Shown: positions 10,201 through 18,109 of the stretch, piece after piece
How positions within the stretch are numbered: position 1 is the first letter of the stretch
Layout: every line of letters begins with the position of its first letter
NCBI GenBank assembly: GCA_004557035.1
Contig: SFFB01000001.1
Location: 1-64,000 of the forward strand
Source of the DNA: Bacteroidales bacterium
Lineage (GTDB): Bacteria > Bacteroidota > Bacteroidia > Bacteroidales > Bacteroidaceae
Reading direction: 5' to 3'
DNA: 64,000 bases
Position numbers and translations under genes: made by a program
Notes under the pieces: model-generated
Seen by the model: only the letters and a program-made list of their open reading frames with translations
Told to the model about the DNA's origin: nothing
Databases searched by the model: none

Positions 10201-10765
10201 CGGCAACCTCTACGCCACGCTCACTTGGAAACAACTCTCTCTGCGTGCCAACTTCAACTATCGTGTGGGCTCTAAAGTGAGACTCTTCAAACTCTACACA
10301 CCCGTGCTCAGCGGTGTCTCATCCGACAAAAACGTGCGCTATGAGTTCAACAACCGCTGGCGTAATCCCGGCGACGAAGCCTATACCAACATCCCCGTGC
10401 TACTCTCGCCGAGCGATCCGCTCTATTCGCAATATGCACAACACTGGTCGAGAGGTCTCGCTGCCAAGATTGACAACATCCAGCCCTTTGCCGGCAATGT
10501 GTGGAATATGTATGACCTGTCTGACCTTCGCGTCGTGTCGGGCGACTATCTCAAGCTGAGCAATCTTTCGCTCTCTTACAACTTCGCCCAGTCGTTGCTC
10601 CGCAAGACGCCCATCAAGTCGCTCCGTCTGGACTTCTCCGTGACCAACGTATTCACTTTGGCTTCAAGCAAGCTCAACGGTCAGTCGCCAACTCAAGCTG
10701 GTTTCGCCTCGGTCAACCTCTCTGACCGTCCGGCCTACACCTTGGGTCTGAACATCTCGTTCTGA
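7286..10765 (+). CDS. SusC/RagA-type TonB-linked outer membrane transporter
   Basis: Outer-membrane barrel that imports a ligand captured by a SusD-type lipoprotein, driven by TonB. The 1159 aa begin with a signal peptide (hydrophobic run near residues 24-40, ending LHAQ). A carboxypeptidase-regulatory-like domain follows (TGVVTDDSGNPLIGAHVRIKG), then a plug with GRVRVRGTSTIIGNREPLWVLDG and INPEDIDRIDVLRDAAATAIYGVRASNGVIVVTTKKG, then a long barrel ending LNISF. An alternative start is the ATG at 7322, and both keep the signal peptide. It is the first gene of the locus and appears intact, unlike its SusD partner. The substrate is unknown: no glycoside hydrolases accompany it, so a peptide or other polymer is possible. 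Confidence 0.95.
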   Translation: MKQQQLQSHGIPMTKRSTWRRSWVSAALLAAFALTPLPAALHAQTTGQKTSAQAPNQTGKRLVTGVVTDDSGNPLIGAHVRIKGQKRGSITNVNGQYSLQVGSAKTQLQVSYMGMKTRTIDLPEGNRPLQRDVMLTTSDNLLGEAVITNGYHKIDPRNNTAAITSVKMDDILMPNMTTIDMALEGRIPDLVFTNNSGEAGATGRVRVRGTSTIIGNREPLWVLDGFVLQDPVNVSTDQLNDPDYINYVGNAISGINPEDIDRIDVLRDAAATAIYGVRASNGVIVVTTKKGQVGKPTVRYSNQTTITRRPHYSDKNIKLMNSQERVQFGKDLTDLHYVFPQNMPMVGYEGAYYRYQTGQTDYNTFLSEVQRYETVNTDWFDLLTENAITTQHSLSISGGSEATRYYASVGYSRQNDVIKTQHVDRYTLSMNMMTNLAKNFRANIRVNGNVQKKNHLPSEVSPMTYAYETTRALPVYNPDGSLYYYQRHGYSVGNSQKQSRLYNYNIINEMNNSSSEYDGNTMSVNGDLNYRVGTIADFTAAASYSRSSTLQAVWFGENTNYVAILKNGEAADKPVEGQSGLCELPYGGVYNTTNTISESLIARLQANLHYRTPNQLHLINATAGYEVDMSRTTGVSDQTRGYFKDRGMKYMSMTAEDLAAFPLYQSWLAEGHRTLTKGKTNTLSAYLSTSYTYHDLLTLGLTGRFDASNRFGSRSNEKFNPVWTVSGSWNIRNTFWGDPYSAYTDEADKNFFIDRWRLRMSYGYTGNMLDGQTPDLLVRLGTLDTYYGENVSYVSSLPNPDLKWEKTSDFNVGTEIGMFESRLNFSIDFWWRHTTDAIAATDVSTINGIRSIYMNKGTLDNHGFSFQVSGYPIKTKDWQLYLSTTYSWATNKVASGTNENFTIDNYLNGTAVIDGKAIGTFYSYEFLGLNPQTGVPMFDDYQDRQHLLSGLSLGQVVQRVMVESGNRDPKFTGNLYATLTWKQLSLRANFNYRVGSKVRLFKLYTPVLSGVSSDKNVRYEFNNRWRNPGDEAYTNIPVLLSPSDPLYSQYAQHWSRGLAAKIDNIQPFAGNVWNMYDLSDLRVVSGDYLKLSNLSLSYNFAQSLLRKTPIKSLRLDFSVTNVFTLASSKLNGQSPTQAGFASVNLSDRPAYTLGLNISF

Positions 10766-10820
10766 CGCAAACATCTTTCTGAAGATTTCCACACTCCTAT
10801 AATATATAAGACACGTATCA

Positions 10821-12439
10821 ATGAAAAAGATATTTATTCCTTCACTTCTGGCAGCCACCGTGGCCTTGAGCGGTTGCGACGACTTCTTGAGCGCCTATTC
10901 TCAAGACCAGATTGTGGCTAAAGAGGTGAGTCATTTCGATGAAGTGATATTAGGTTCGGGCTATCTGCAAAGCGTAGCCATTGCCGACGGACCTTCTGTG
11001 GGCAATGTAGGCGGCTTCTTCAATGTGCTCGACGACGATGTCAACACTGGCCGTGACCGAGTGGTTGAAGGCCAGGGCGAGTCAAACGTAGTCTCTAAGG
11101 CTTGGCTTCAAGCCGTCGAAAGTCTCTACGGCTACTTTGGTTGGCAACAAGAAGTGGGCACCAACAGCGACGGTTCGCTTATCAGAGACGACGCCGGCAC
11201 ATGGGACAAACTTTATGAACACATCAACGTGACCAATGTCATCTTGTATGAAATCCAAGACCTGCCCCACAGTACCGAAACCGACGAGGCCACATTCTAT
11301 CGCGTACAGGGTGAAGCCCACTTCCTTCGTGCACAGTTTTATTTCACTTTGGCCAATCTCTATGGCGATGTCTACGACCCACAGACCTGCTACAACAAAC
11401 CCTGCGTGCCGCTCAAGCTCAACCCCGACGTGACCTCACCACAGCCGAAGACTATCTCACCCGTAGCCCGCAAAATCCTGACCACCTTCTCCACCGTGCT
11501 TCACTCGAAGCCGTACAACTGTTGCTCAGCCGCGTCTATCTCTATATGCAGAAATGGGACCTTGCAGAGCAGAAAGCCAAGGCGGTGATGGAAAGCGAGA
11601 ATTTTTATCTGGCACCCATCTCGTCTTTCCAAAGCGACGTGCCCTTCTTGACCGACGAAAACCAAGAAGTAATTTTCTCTCAAGGCTCAAACAATCTGAG
11701 CTGCCTGACCACCTTTACGGCCCGACCCGGCGACTTCTGCGTGACCAAAGAACTGTATGACCTCTTCTCCGACAACGACCGTCGCAAGAGCTGCTTCTTT
11801 GCCACCTACTACAACGACGAGGGTTCCGTCGTAGACAACGACAGTATCCAACTGGCCTATAAATACGAACGCGGCAACTCCCTCCGAGCCCACATCTCAG
11901 ACTGTTTCACCCTGCGTATGTCTGAAGCATGGCTCAACCGGGCTGAGGCTTTAGCCATGCTCCACCGCGACGGCGAGGCCATGAATCTGCTCAACGAGTT
12001 CCGCAAACAGCGCATTGATGGCTATGTCGACTTGGCCTATACCGGCAACGAACTGGTCGACGAAATCCGCACAGAGCGCCGCAAAGAACTCTGCTTTGAG
12101 GGCCATCGCTGGTTTGACCTGCGCCGCTATGCCGCCAATGCCGAATACCCATACACCAAGACACTCGTGCACGCCTACAATGTGGTAGGCGATGGCGTGG
12201 GTTATATGTACACCCGCACGTTGGTATTACCTCCGGGCGACAAGTCCTACACGTTTGCCCTGCCCAAGTCGGTAGTCAACTTCTTCGAAGACGGTTCGCT
12301 CACCACCAATCCCCGTGACGTCCGCACACCGCTTGAAGACCAAGAGACCGACGAACCCGAAGAGGAAGAAGGCGAGGGTGGCTTCCCTGAGACACCCAAT
12401 CCCGACGAACCGGAAGAGGGAAACGATGAGGCTAATTAA
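10821..12439 (+). pseudogene. SusD/RagB-type surface lipoprotein, frameshifted with apparent internal deletion
   Basis: Frame 1 (from 10821) gives a lipoprotein signal with lipobox LSGC and a SusD N-terminal half ending CVPLKLNPDV near 11432. A second frame then carries DLTTAEDYL, LEAVQLLLSRVYLYMQKWDLAEQ and the rest to 12439, including the family block RTERRKELCFEGHRWFDLRRY. In intact SusD proteins these blocks are separated by roughly 20-30 residues, which are missing here. The event therefore looks like a deletion of non-multiple-of-three size near 11427-11436, not a simple 1-bp slip. The last 40 residues are an unusual D/E/P-rich tail. An assembly error cannot be excluded. Confidence 0.85.
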
Positions 12440-12496
12440 ACCTCTGTTGACAACCCAAAAGCACTTTTCAACGAAAAGCATTTAATCACAGACGTT

Positions 12497-13561
12497 ATGA
12501 ACAAATTCATCAAAATACTAATGGTGTTGCCGCTCATCGGCTTGCTCATGGCATGTAGCGATGAAGACGAACTGACCAATAGCATCGACTTCACTTCGCC
12601 ATACGCACAGATTGTAGACGATCCCGACAATCTGGTGCAGCACGAGCGCTATGAACTCTTCCAGGAGTTTGGCGTGCCGGTCTATTTCAATGATACCATT
12701 GCCACACGTGTGACCGGTAAAGACCTGCAAGGCAACGATGTCTACACCACAGAGACCATCGACCTCAACTGGGGTTTCCAATCGCACGACAAAAACAGTG
12801 TGAACTACAAGTTTGACTATCTCACTACTGAAGACCAGCAACTTGGCGCACTTGACTTCGCCCGCACCTATCTCTCGATGACGACCGAGAAGATGCGCCC
12901 CTTCTGCCTCTTGCTCGTAGACACGCTCTACATCACCCGAGGTGGCGCCACGACCAAACCGGAATATCACACCAATTTCCGTGCCTTGGTGGTCAGTCAG
13001 CTTCAAGACCTCGACAATGCCGGCAAGCAAGAGCGAGCTACCAACATTCTGCGCGATATGGTTTTGTCCAAAGTCACGCTCAACGAAGAACTCGTTGCTC
13101 GCTTCGGTGCCGTATCCAGCCGCGACAAACTCTATGGACGCCCTTGGGTGGTCAGCGGTTCGAATGGCGGTCTGGGCTGTGTATGGGGCGTACCTCATAC
13201 CGGTTCGTGGTGGCATCCAGAAGAGCTCTACGATCCCGAAATGGGAGATGAGTATGTCGAAAACGGCTGGTCGTCGGGTGTTTACTCGCTTGCGGCCTTT
13301 GAAGCAGAGCGTGCACTCACCTTTGCCCAAATCGGCAAATTTGGCTTCATTTGCGGCGACACGTCCTACAACAACCAGTCGTCACACCTGATGAGCCCGG
13401 CCAACATCTCTCAAGACCTCAACTATTATGTGACCCAAATGCTCCAGTTGGGCGAGACCGAATTCATGGCCCGCTACGGTGGCTCAACGATGGTCAAGAA
13501 AAAATACCAAATCCTTGCCGACTACATCACGGGCGAACTGGGTATCAATCTTGATTTCTAA
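12497..13561 (+). CDS. SusCD-associated lipoprotein, resembles import-associated metallohydrolases but lacks HExxH
   Basis: 354 aa with a lipoprotein signal (LIGLLMACSD), so probably anchored in the outer membrane. The overall layout, with a short N-terminal 'PVYFNDTI' strand region and the ending KKKYQILADYITGELGINLD, resembles the lipoprotein metallohydrolases that travel with SusC/SusD pairs (family knowledge, from memory). No HExxH motif exists anywhere in the protein; the nearest is HERYE near residue 51. If the relation is real, it is a non-catalytic member, perhaps a ligand-binding one. Otherwise it is an unknown lipoprotein. It lies 58 bp after the SusD gene and 12 bp before the next. 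Confidence 0.6.
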   Translation: MNKFIKILMVLPLIGLLMACSDEDELTNSIDFTSPYAQIVDDPDNLVQHERYELFQEFGVPVYFNDTIATRVTGKDLQGNDVYTTETIDLNWGFQSHDKNSVNYKFDYLTTEDQQLGALDFARTYLSMTTEKMRPFCLLLVDTLYITRGGATTKPEYHTNFRALVVSQLQDLDNAGKQERATNILRDMVLSKVTLNEELVARFGAVSSRDKLYGRPWVVSGSNGGLGCVWGVPHTGSWWHPEELYDPEMGDEYVENGWSSGVYSLAAFEAERALTFAQIGKFGFICGDTSYNNQSSHLMSPANISQDLNYYVTQMLQLGETEFMARYGGSTMVKKKYQILADYITGELGINLDF

Positions 13562-13573
13562 TCAAACAAACCA

Positions 13574-14692
13574 ATGAAAACCAACCTTATGAAATGGCGT
13601 AATATATTCCTTTCGTTGATGGCCGTCTGTGCCTTGTCCGCTTGCTCCGACGACGATGAGTTTGCGCTCAACACCTCACAAATCTCCGAAGCCCCTGACT
13701 TTGTTGATGCGCGCGATGGCCACGTTTATCGCTGCATTCGCGTAGGCAATCAGATCTGGATGGCCGAAAACCTGGCCTATTTCCTTCCCGGTGGCGCTGC
13801 CGACGGCTGCATCACGTGGGGAGAGAAGCAAGACATCAAACCCGAAGACATTGCCGTAGACACCACCAACATCACCGTCATTATATCAGACGAGAAATAT
13901 GCCGAAATCTATATGTCGGTGGTCAACGACCCCAACCACGACTGGCAGACAGAGGCCGGCGTATCCAATGCCTTGCTGGGTATGTTCCTAAGCAACTTCT
14001 ATATCCCCTACGGCCAAACACGCTTTACTGAGACTATGGCCTATTATAAAGCCTTCTACGACGTCTTGATTGTCAAACTCGAGGCCGAACGTCAGGCTCA
14101 GCGCCAAGATTACATTGACCGCATCATTGCCGAAAAGGCACAAATACCCATCACCCACCGCGACAAGGCCGAAGCCTCAAACGGCGGTTACGTTGCAGAT
14201 AACGGCTACCTTTATTCTTATGAAGGCGCTGCCAAAGCCGTTCCCGAAGAAGGAGGCTGGCGTGTACCTACTGATGCCGACTGGCAGAAACTCGAAACGG
14301 CCTTGGGAATGTCGCCGGCCGAGAGCAGCCAACTCAACGCCTGGCGCGGCTATGGTCTGGGCTATCCTATGGCCAAGGGCGGCAGCGTAGGTTTCGATGT
14401 GGTCATGAGTGGTTGCCAAGGCTATCAACGCACCAATGCCGACCTCTTCATCAACAAGGGCGACTGCGCTTATTTCTGGACGTCCGACAAGAGCTCTTAT
14501 AGTCAAGAAGAAGACGACGAAGACAATGTCAACGAAGACGGTTCGACCAACAAGATTACCGTTGTCTACGAAACAGCCATCATCCGCCAGTTTGCTATCT
14601 ATAAGAATGCCATCTGGCGCGGTACCAGCCGTCTCGACAATAAATACCGCAACATCATGTACAGCGTCCGCTTGGTGCGTGATGCCGAGTGA
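13574..14692 (+). CDS. FISUMP-domain lipoprotein
   Basis: 372 aa, with signal and lipobox ALSAC near residue 23. FVDARDGHVYRCIRVGNQIWMAENLAY starts the FISUMP (Fibrobacter succinogenes major paralogous) domain. GGWRVPTDADWQKLE and the final YSVRLVRD are its later blocks. The domain is split by a helical insert of roughly 100 residues (about 90-190) and by an acidic loop, SQEEDDEDNVNEDG. The role of this domain is not established; it is common on secreted Bacteroidetes proteins. It is the last gene before a strong terminator, so the four genes from SusC onward probably form one transcript. A surface ligand-binding role is inferred. Confidence 0.85.
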   Translation: MKTNLMKWRNIFLSLMAVCALSACSDDDEFALNTSQISEAPDFVDARDGHVYRCIRVGNQIWMAENLAYFLPGGAADGCITWGEKQDIKPEDIAVDTTNITVIISDEKYAEIYMSVVNDPNHDWQTEAGVSNALLGMFLSNFYIPYGQTRFTETMAYYKAFYDVLIVKLEAERQAQRQDYIDRIIAEKAQIPITHRDKAEASNGGYVADNGYLYSYEGAAKAVPEEGGWRVPTDADWQKLETALGMSPAESSQLNAWRGYGLGYPMAKGGSVGFDVVMSGCQGYQRTNADLFINKGDCAYFWTSDKSSYSQEEDDEDNVNEDGSTNKITVVYETAIIRQFAIYKNAIWRGTSRLDNKYRNIMYSVRLVRDAE

Positions 14693-14708
14693 AGATAACC
14701 AACCCACC

Positions 14709-14760
14709 ACAGGTTGCCGTGCCGGTAGCATTACCGCCCGCACAGGCAACCTGTTTTTTT
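14709..14760 (+). terminator. Terminator of the SusC/SusD-type locus
   Basis: ACAGGTTGCC (14709-14718) pairs with GGCAACCTGT (14745-14754) and is followed by a run of T. It separates the uptake locus from the thioredoxin gene. Confidence 0.85.
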
Positions 14761-14770
14761 GCCTACTTAT

Positions 14771-16258
14771 ATGAAAACACGTCTTTTTAATGTAATGCGG
14801 AGCCTCCCTCTCGTTGTGCTCCTGTTGTGGCTGATAGGCAACGCCGGCCTCTCTGCCCAAGACACCAAACTCTATTTTGGCGACACAGCCAGAGTCTCGC
14901 TGGTCCAAGACCTCACTTCTTTCGACGAAGCGCTCAAACAAGCCAAACAGACCGGCAAACCCATTTTCTTCAACTGCTATGCCTCTTGGACGCGCCCTTG
15001 TGTCGGTATGGACCAATACGTCTTCTCAAATCCCGACTTTGCCCACTATCTCAACCAAAACTTCGTTTGCCTTCGTATCAATATGCAGACCGACGAGGGC
15101 AAAGCTCTGGCCGAGCGTTATGGGGTGAAGAGTTATGCCTGCTATCTGGTGCTCGACGCCGAGGGTGAGGTCATTCATCGCATCAATCGTGGCCACGCTC
15201 TGCCGGAGTTCAAAGATTGGGTGGCACGTGCACTTAGCCCCAAGACGTCGCTCAAGGGAACGAGGGCAATCTACGCCACAGGGCAATACAGCAAAGAAGA
15301 CCTCTATAACATTGTCGTTGCCGCCCAACTGGCCAAAGACCAAGATATGTATAATAAAGCAGCTGCCGAATACATCAAGGATATGCCGATGGTAGAGTTT
15401 ACCAAGCAGAAAAATTGGGTTTTCACCAGCCTCTTCAAGTCGCGCGACAGCGAGTTTTATCACTACCTGATGACCCACAAGGCCGATTTCCTCAAAGAGC
15501 TCGAGCCCTTGACCGTCACCGACAAATTTGAGTCGTTCCTCACGCCGCGTCTGATGAGCTATGCTTGTGGCGACAAACCCTACGATGCCGCCGATGTGCA
15601 AAAGATACGGGAAGAAATCCAGACCTTCGGTATGCCCGACACCTGCGCCACCATGATACTCTGCCAGATTGCCGACTATCGCGGACAGGAGAAGTATGTG
15701 GCCTTGGTCAACTATCTCGATGCTTATGGGCGCTATCTCGACAAATATTACAGCGTGCGGGCCAACATTGAACTGACTTTCAACTTTCTCAATCTAAAGC
15801 CCGAAGAGAAGAAACTCTTGGCCACCTATCTCACCGCTGCAGCCGAGCGTGAGCGTGGCCGCCGTGTGGGTGAGAGTCTGCGCAGCCTCGTGGCCGGAAT
15901 GGGAGCCGAGGGAAATGGTATTGAGTTTTTCGGCGGCTCGTTTGCCGAAGCTTTGGCCCAGGCCAAAGGGGAGGGCAAAAACGTCTTTCTCGACTGCTAC
16001 ACCAGCTGGTGCGGCCCTTGCCGCGTGATGGCCACGAAAGTCTTTACCCGTGCCGACGTGGGCGAGTATTTCAACAAACACTTTGTCTGCATCAAGATAG
16101 ACATGGAACAGGGCGAAGGTCCGGCGCTGGCCAAACAATATGAAGTGAAGGCCTATCCCACTATGCTTTTTCTCAATCCCGAGGGGCAGGTGCTCAACAC
16201 CGTGCGTGGTTCCCGTTCGGCCGAGATGCTCATAGAGGAAGCCCAAAAGGCTAAATAA
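14771..16258 (+). CDS. Secreted double-thioredoxin-domain protein
   Basis: 495 aa with a signal peptide (hydrophobic residues 12-28, ending LSAQ), so it acts in the periplasm or envelope. The first thioredoxin-like domain (about residues 40-155) has WTRPC at 73-77, keeping only the second cysteine. A helical middle of about 230 residues follows. The second thioredoxin domain (about 380-495) has a complete WCGPC at 413-417 and the cis-Pro region KAYPTMLF. The redox-active site is therefore the C-terminal one; the first may bind partners. The start at 14771 is preferred over 14759, which overlaps the terminator T-tract. It ends at a bidirectional terminator shared with efp. Confidence 0.88.
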   Translation: MKTRLFNVMRSLPLVVLLLWLIGNAGLSAQDTKLYFGDTARVSLVQDLTSFDEALKQAKQTGKPIFFNCYASWTRPCVGMDQYVFSNPDFAHYLNQNFVCLRINMQTDEGKALAERYGVKSYACYLVLDAEGEVIHRINRGHALPEFKDWVARALSPKTSLKGTRAIYATGQYSKEDLYNIVVAAQLAKDQDMYNKAAAEYIKDMPMVEFTKQKNWVFTSLFKSRDSEFYHYLMTHKADFLKELEPLTVTDKFESFLTPRLMSYACGDKPYDAADVQKIREEIQTFGMPDTCATMILCQIADYRGQEKYVALVNYLDAYGRYLDKYYSVRANIELTFNFLNLKPEEKKLLATYLTAAAERERGRRVGESLRSLVAGMGAEGNGIEFFGGSFAEALAQAKGEGKNVFLDCYTSWCGPCRVMATKVFTRADVGEYFNKHFVCIKIDMEQGEGPALAKQYEVKAYPTMLFLNPEGQVLNTVRGSRSAEMLIEEAQKAK

Positions 16259-16283
16259 GCCTGCGGCTCCCTCAGTCATAAAC

Positions 16284-16320
16284 AACAAAGGCTTCCCCTT
16301 GATGAGGGAAGCCTTTGTTT
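16284..16320. terminator. Bidirectional terminator, thioredoxin gene and efp
   Basis: AACAAAGGCTTCCC pairs with GGGAAGCCTTTGTTT around an 8-base loop, between convergent genes. Confidence 0.85.
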
Positions 16321-16347
16321 ATGGATGGGGTTGTTTGATAGCTTGGA

Positions 16348-16914
16348 TTAGGCCTTAACGCGGTTGACGTATGAGCCGTCGCGAGTGTCCACCTCGATGA
16401 TTTCGCCTTCGTTGATGAAGAGAGGCACACGCACCTGGGCGCCAGTCTCGAGGGTGGCGGGCTTGAGCGTGTTGGTGGCGGTGTCGCCCTTGAGGCCCGG
16501 TTCGGTATAGGTAATCTTGAGACGTGTCTTGACGGGCATCTCAGCGTAGAGGATGGTTTCGGTAGAGGCATCGCTTACCACTTCCACCACGTCGCCTTCT
16601 TTCATATAGTCCACGCCGGTGATGAGTTCCTTGCCAATTACCACGTCGTCCCAAGTCTCTTGGTTGAGGAAGTGATATTGATCGCCCTCAGCATAAGAAT
16701 ACTGGAACGGACGACGCTCCACGCGAACATCCTCAAGAGCTTCGCCGATGTTGAAGCGGCGCTCGAGCACACGGCCCGACACCACGTCCTTCAGTGTGGT
16801 GCGCATGATGGTGTTGCCCTTACCGGGTTTAACGTGAAGAAAGTCGATGCAGAAGTAGAGCTTGCCGTCCAGACGGATGCAAGTGCCTTTTTTGATGTCT
16901 TGTGATTTAATCAT
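16348..16914 (-). CDS. efp: Elongation factor P
   Basis: Translation factor that relieves ribosomes stalled at polyproline stretches. Its 188 aa are the normal length, with three domains: KOW-like N-terminal domain, OB domain and C-terminal OB domain. The loop that carries the modified residue reads VKPGKGNTIMRTTL, with lysine at the tip. No EpmA/EpmB modification gene is present in this window. A TAnnTTTG promoter (16956-16963, this strand) precedes it. It is a single-gene unit convergent with the thioredoxin gene. Confidence 0.97.
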   Translation of the reverse strand: MIKSQDIKKGTCIRLDGKLYFCIDFLHVKPGKGNTIMRTTLKDVVSGRVLERRFNIGEALEDVRVERRPFQYSYAEGDQYHFLNQETWDDVVIGKELITGVDYMKEGDVVEVVSDASTETILYAEMPVKTRLKITYTEPGLKGDTATNTLKPATLETGAQVRVPLFINEGEIIEVDTRDGSYVNRVKA

Positions 16915-16955
16915 TGTATCTGTAATCTGATAATTGTTTGTCGTTTAAGCGGCTG

Positions 16956-16963
16956 CAAAGTTA
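16956..16963 (-). promoter_or_regulatory. Promoter -7 box of efp
   Basis: The reverse strand reads TAACTTTG, an exact TAnnTTTG match, about 42 bp before the efp start. Confidence 0.65.
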
Positions 16964-17073
16964 CTATTAAAAGACAAAAACACAAAGAGATTAAAAGACA
17001 AAGAGACAATATGCAGCCAAGCACGGCCTGAAGGAGCACTCTTCATCTCATAGTCTTTTTGTCTTTCAGACGC

Positions 17074-17367
17074 TCAGTCTCTAATCTCTTCAAAGTCCAC
17101 ATATTCTCCTTCGTCTTTCCCGAAAAACTTGCCGCCGGCGCTGCGTTTGTTTTGACGTGTGGAGTCGCTGCGCGTTTGACTCTTGGTATGGTTTTGTTGT
17201 GTGCCAAATCCGCCCGGCGCGCCAAAACGGCGTGAGCGCTGAGGCTTGCGGCCGGTGAAAAGGGCGATGATGCTGTCTACGATTTCTGTGATGACTCTGA
17301 TGCCGAGCATAATAAACATAAAGAGAAATCCGAATATCAGAATTCCCAAACATCCGAGCAAGTGCAT
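17074..17367 (-). CDS. DUF4834 family small membrane protein
   Basis: 97 aa. One strong hydrophobic segment spans residues 3-38 (LLGCLGILIFGFLFMFIMLGI and on), followed by a basic, Q/S-rich soluble tail and a short acidic end (DEGEYVDFEEI). This matches the Bacteroidetes DUF4834 pattern, usually found beside phosphatidylserine synthase as here. It begins 24 bp after pssA ends, so it is most likely the third gene of psd-pssA-DUF4834. The function is unknown; a membrane-lipid-linked role is suggested only by the neighbourhood. Confidence 0.8.
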   Translation of the reverse strand: MHLLGCLGILIFGFLFMFIMLGIRVITEIVDSIIALFTGRKPQRSRRFGAPGGFGTQQNHTKSQTRSDSTRQNKRSAGGKFFGKDEGEYVDFEEIRD

Positions 17368-17391
17368 AATTTGTGGGGCGTTAAGTCTGTG

Positions 17392-18096
17392 TTAGTGTGT
17401 CTTTCTGCCCACCGTCACCGACAAGAGAATATAAATCACGATGATGAGTGAAAGGGCGGTGAGGCCAAGCAGGGCAATCATCAGTGCGCTCAATGCTATG
17501 AAGCCATAGCGCAGCGCGTTGTCTTTTATCGAAAAGTTTTTGAATTTGAGTGCAAACATTGGGATTTCGGCCACCAATACCCAGCAAGAGAGGGGAATGG
17601 CTGCTAAGATAATCCATGCGGCATAGTCCGTCGTCGTCATCCAGTCGTGCGCGCCCACGGCAAGGGCCGCCCAAAAGAGGGCATTGGCCGGAGTGGGCAG
17701 ACCAATAAACGAGGTGGTCTGTCGCTCGTCGAGGTTGAATTTGGCCAGGCGGAGGGCCGAGAAGGCGGCAATCAAGAAGGCCACGAAGGGCAACCAAGAA
17801 GCCGTAGTGGCGTCGACCACCACAGGCAGTGTCTCTCGCAAGAGCGAAAATACGATGGCGGCCGGTGCCAGTCCGAAGGTGATGTCGTCGGCCAGCGAGT
17901 CAAGTTCTTTGCCAATGGGCGAAGACACGCCCAGCAGTCGGGCTGCAAATCCGTCGAAGAAGTCAAACACCGCACCACCCACGATGAAATAGAGGGCCAA
18001 GTCGTAGCGAGCGACGGGCTGCAAGGCAAAATAGGCCGCAATGCAACCGCAGATGAGGTTGCAGCAGGTGATGCTGTTAGGGATATGTTTTTTCAT
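17392..18096 (-). CDS. pssA: CDP-diacylglycerol-serine O-phosphatidyltransferase
   Basis: Integral inner-membrane enzyme making phosphatidylserine from CDP-diacylglycerol and serine. The CDP-alcohol phosphotransferase signature is complete: DFFDGFAARLLG, then G and two Asp in SPIGKELDSLADD. Several membrane helices follow. The ATG at 18096 gives MKKHIPNSITCCN, a typical start 13 bp after the psd stop. An upstream in-frame ATG at 18126 would overlap psd and was not chosen. With psd it supplies phosphatidylethanolamine. Confidence 0.93.
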   Translation of the reverse strand: MKKHIPNSITCCNLICGCIAAYFALQPVARYDLALYFIVGGAVFDFFDGFAARLLGVSSPIGKELDSLADDITFGLAPAAIVFSLLRETLPVVVDATTASWLPFVAFLIAAFSALRLAKFNLDERQTTSFIGLPTPANALFWAALAVGAHDWMTTTDYAAWIILAAIPLSCWVLVAEIPMFALKFKNFSIKDNALRYGFIALSALMIALLGLTALSLIIVIYILLSVTVGRKTH

Positions 18097-18109
18097 TTGA
18101 AACGTGCCC

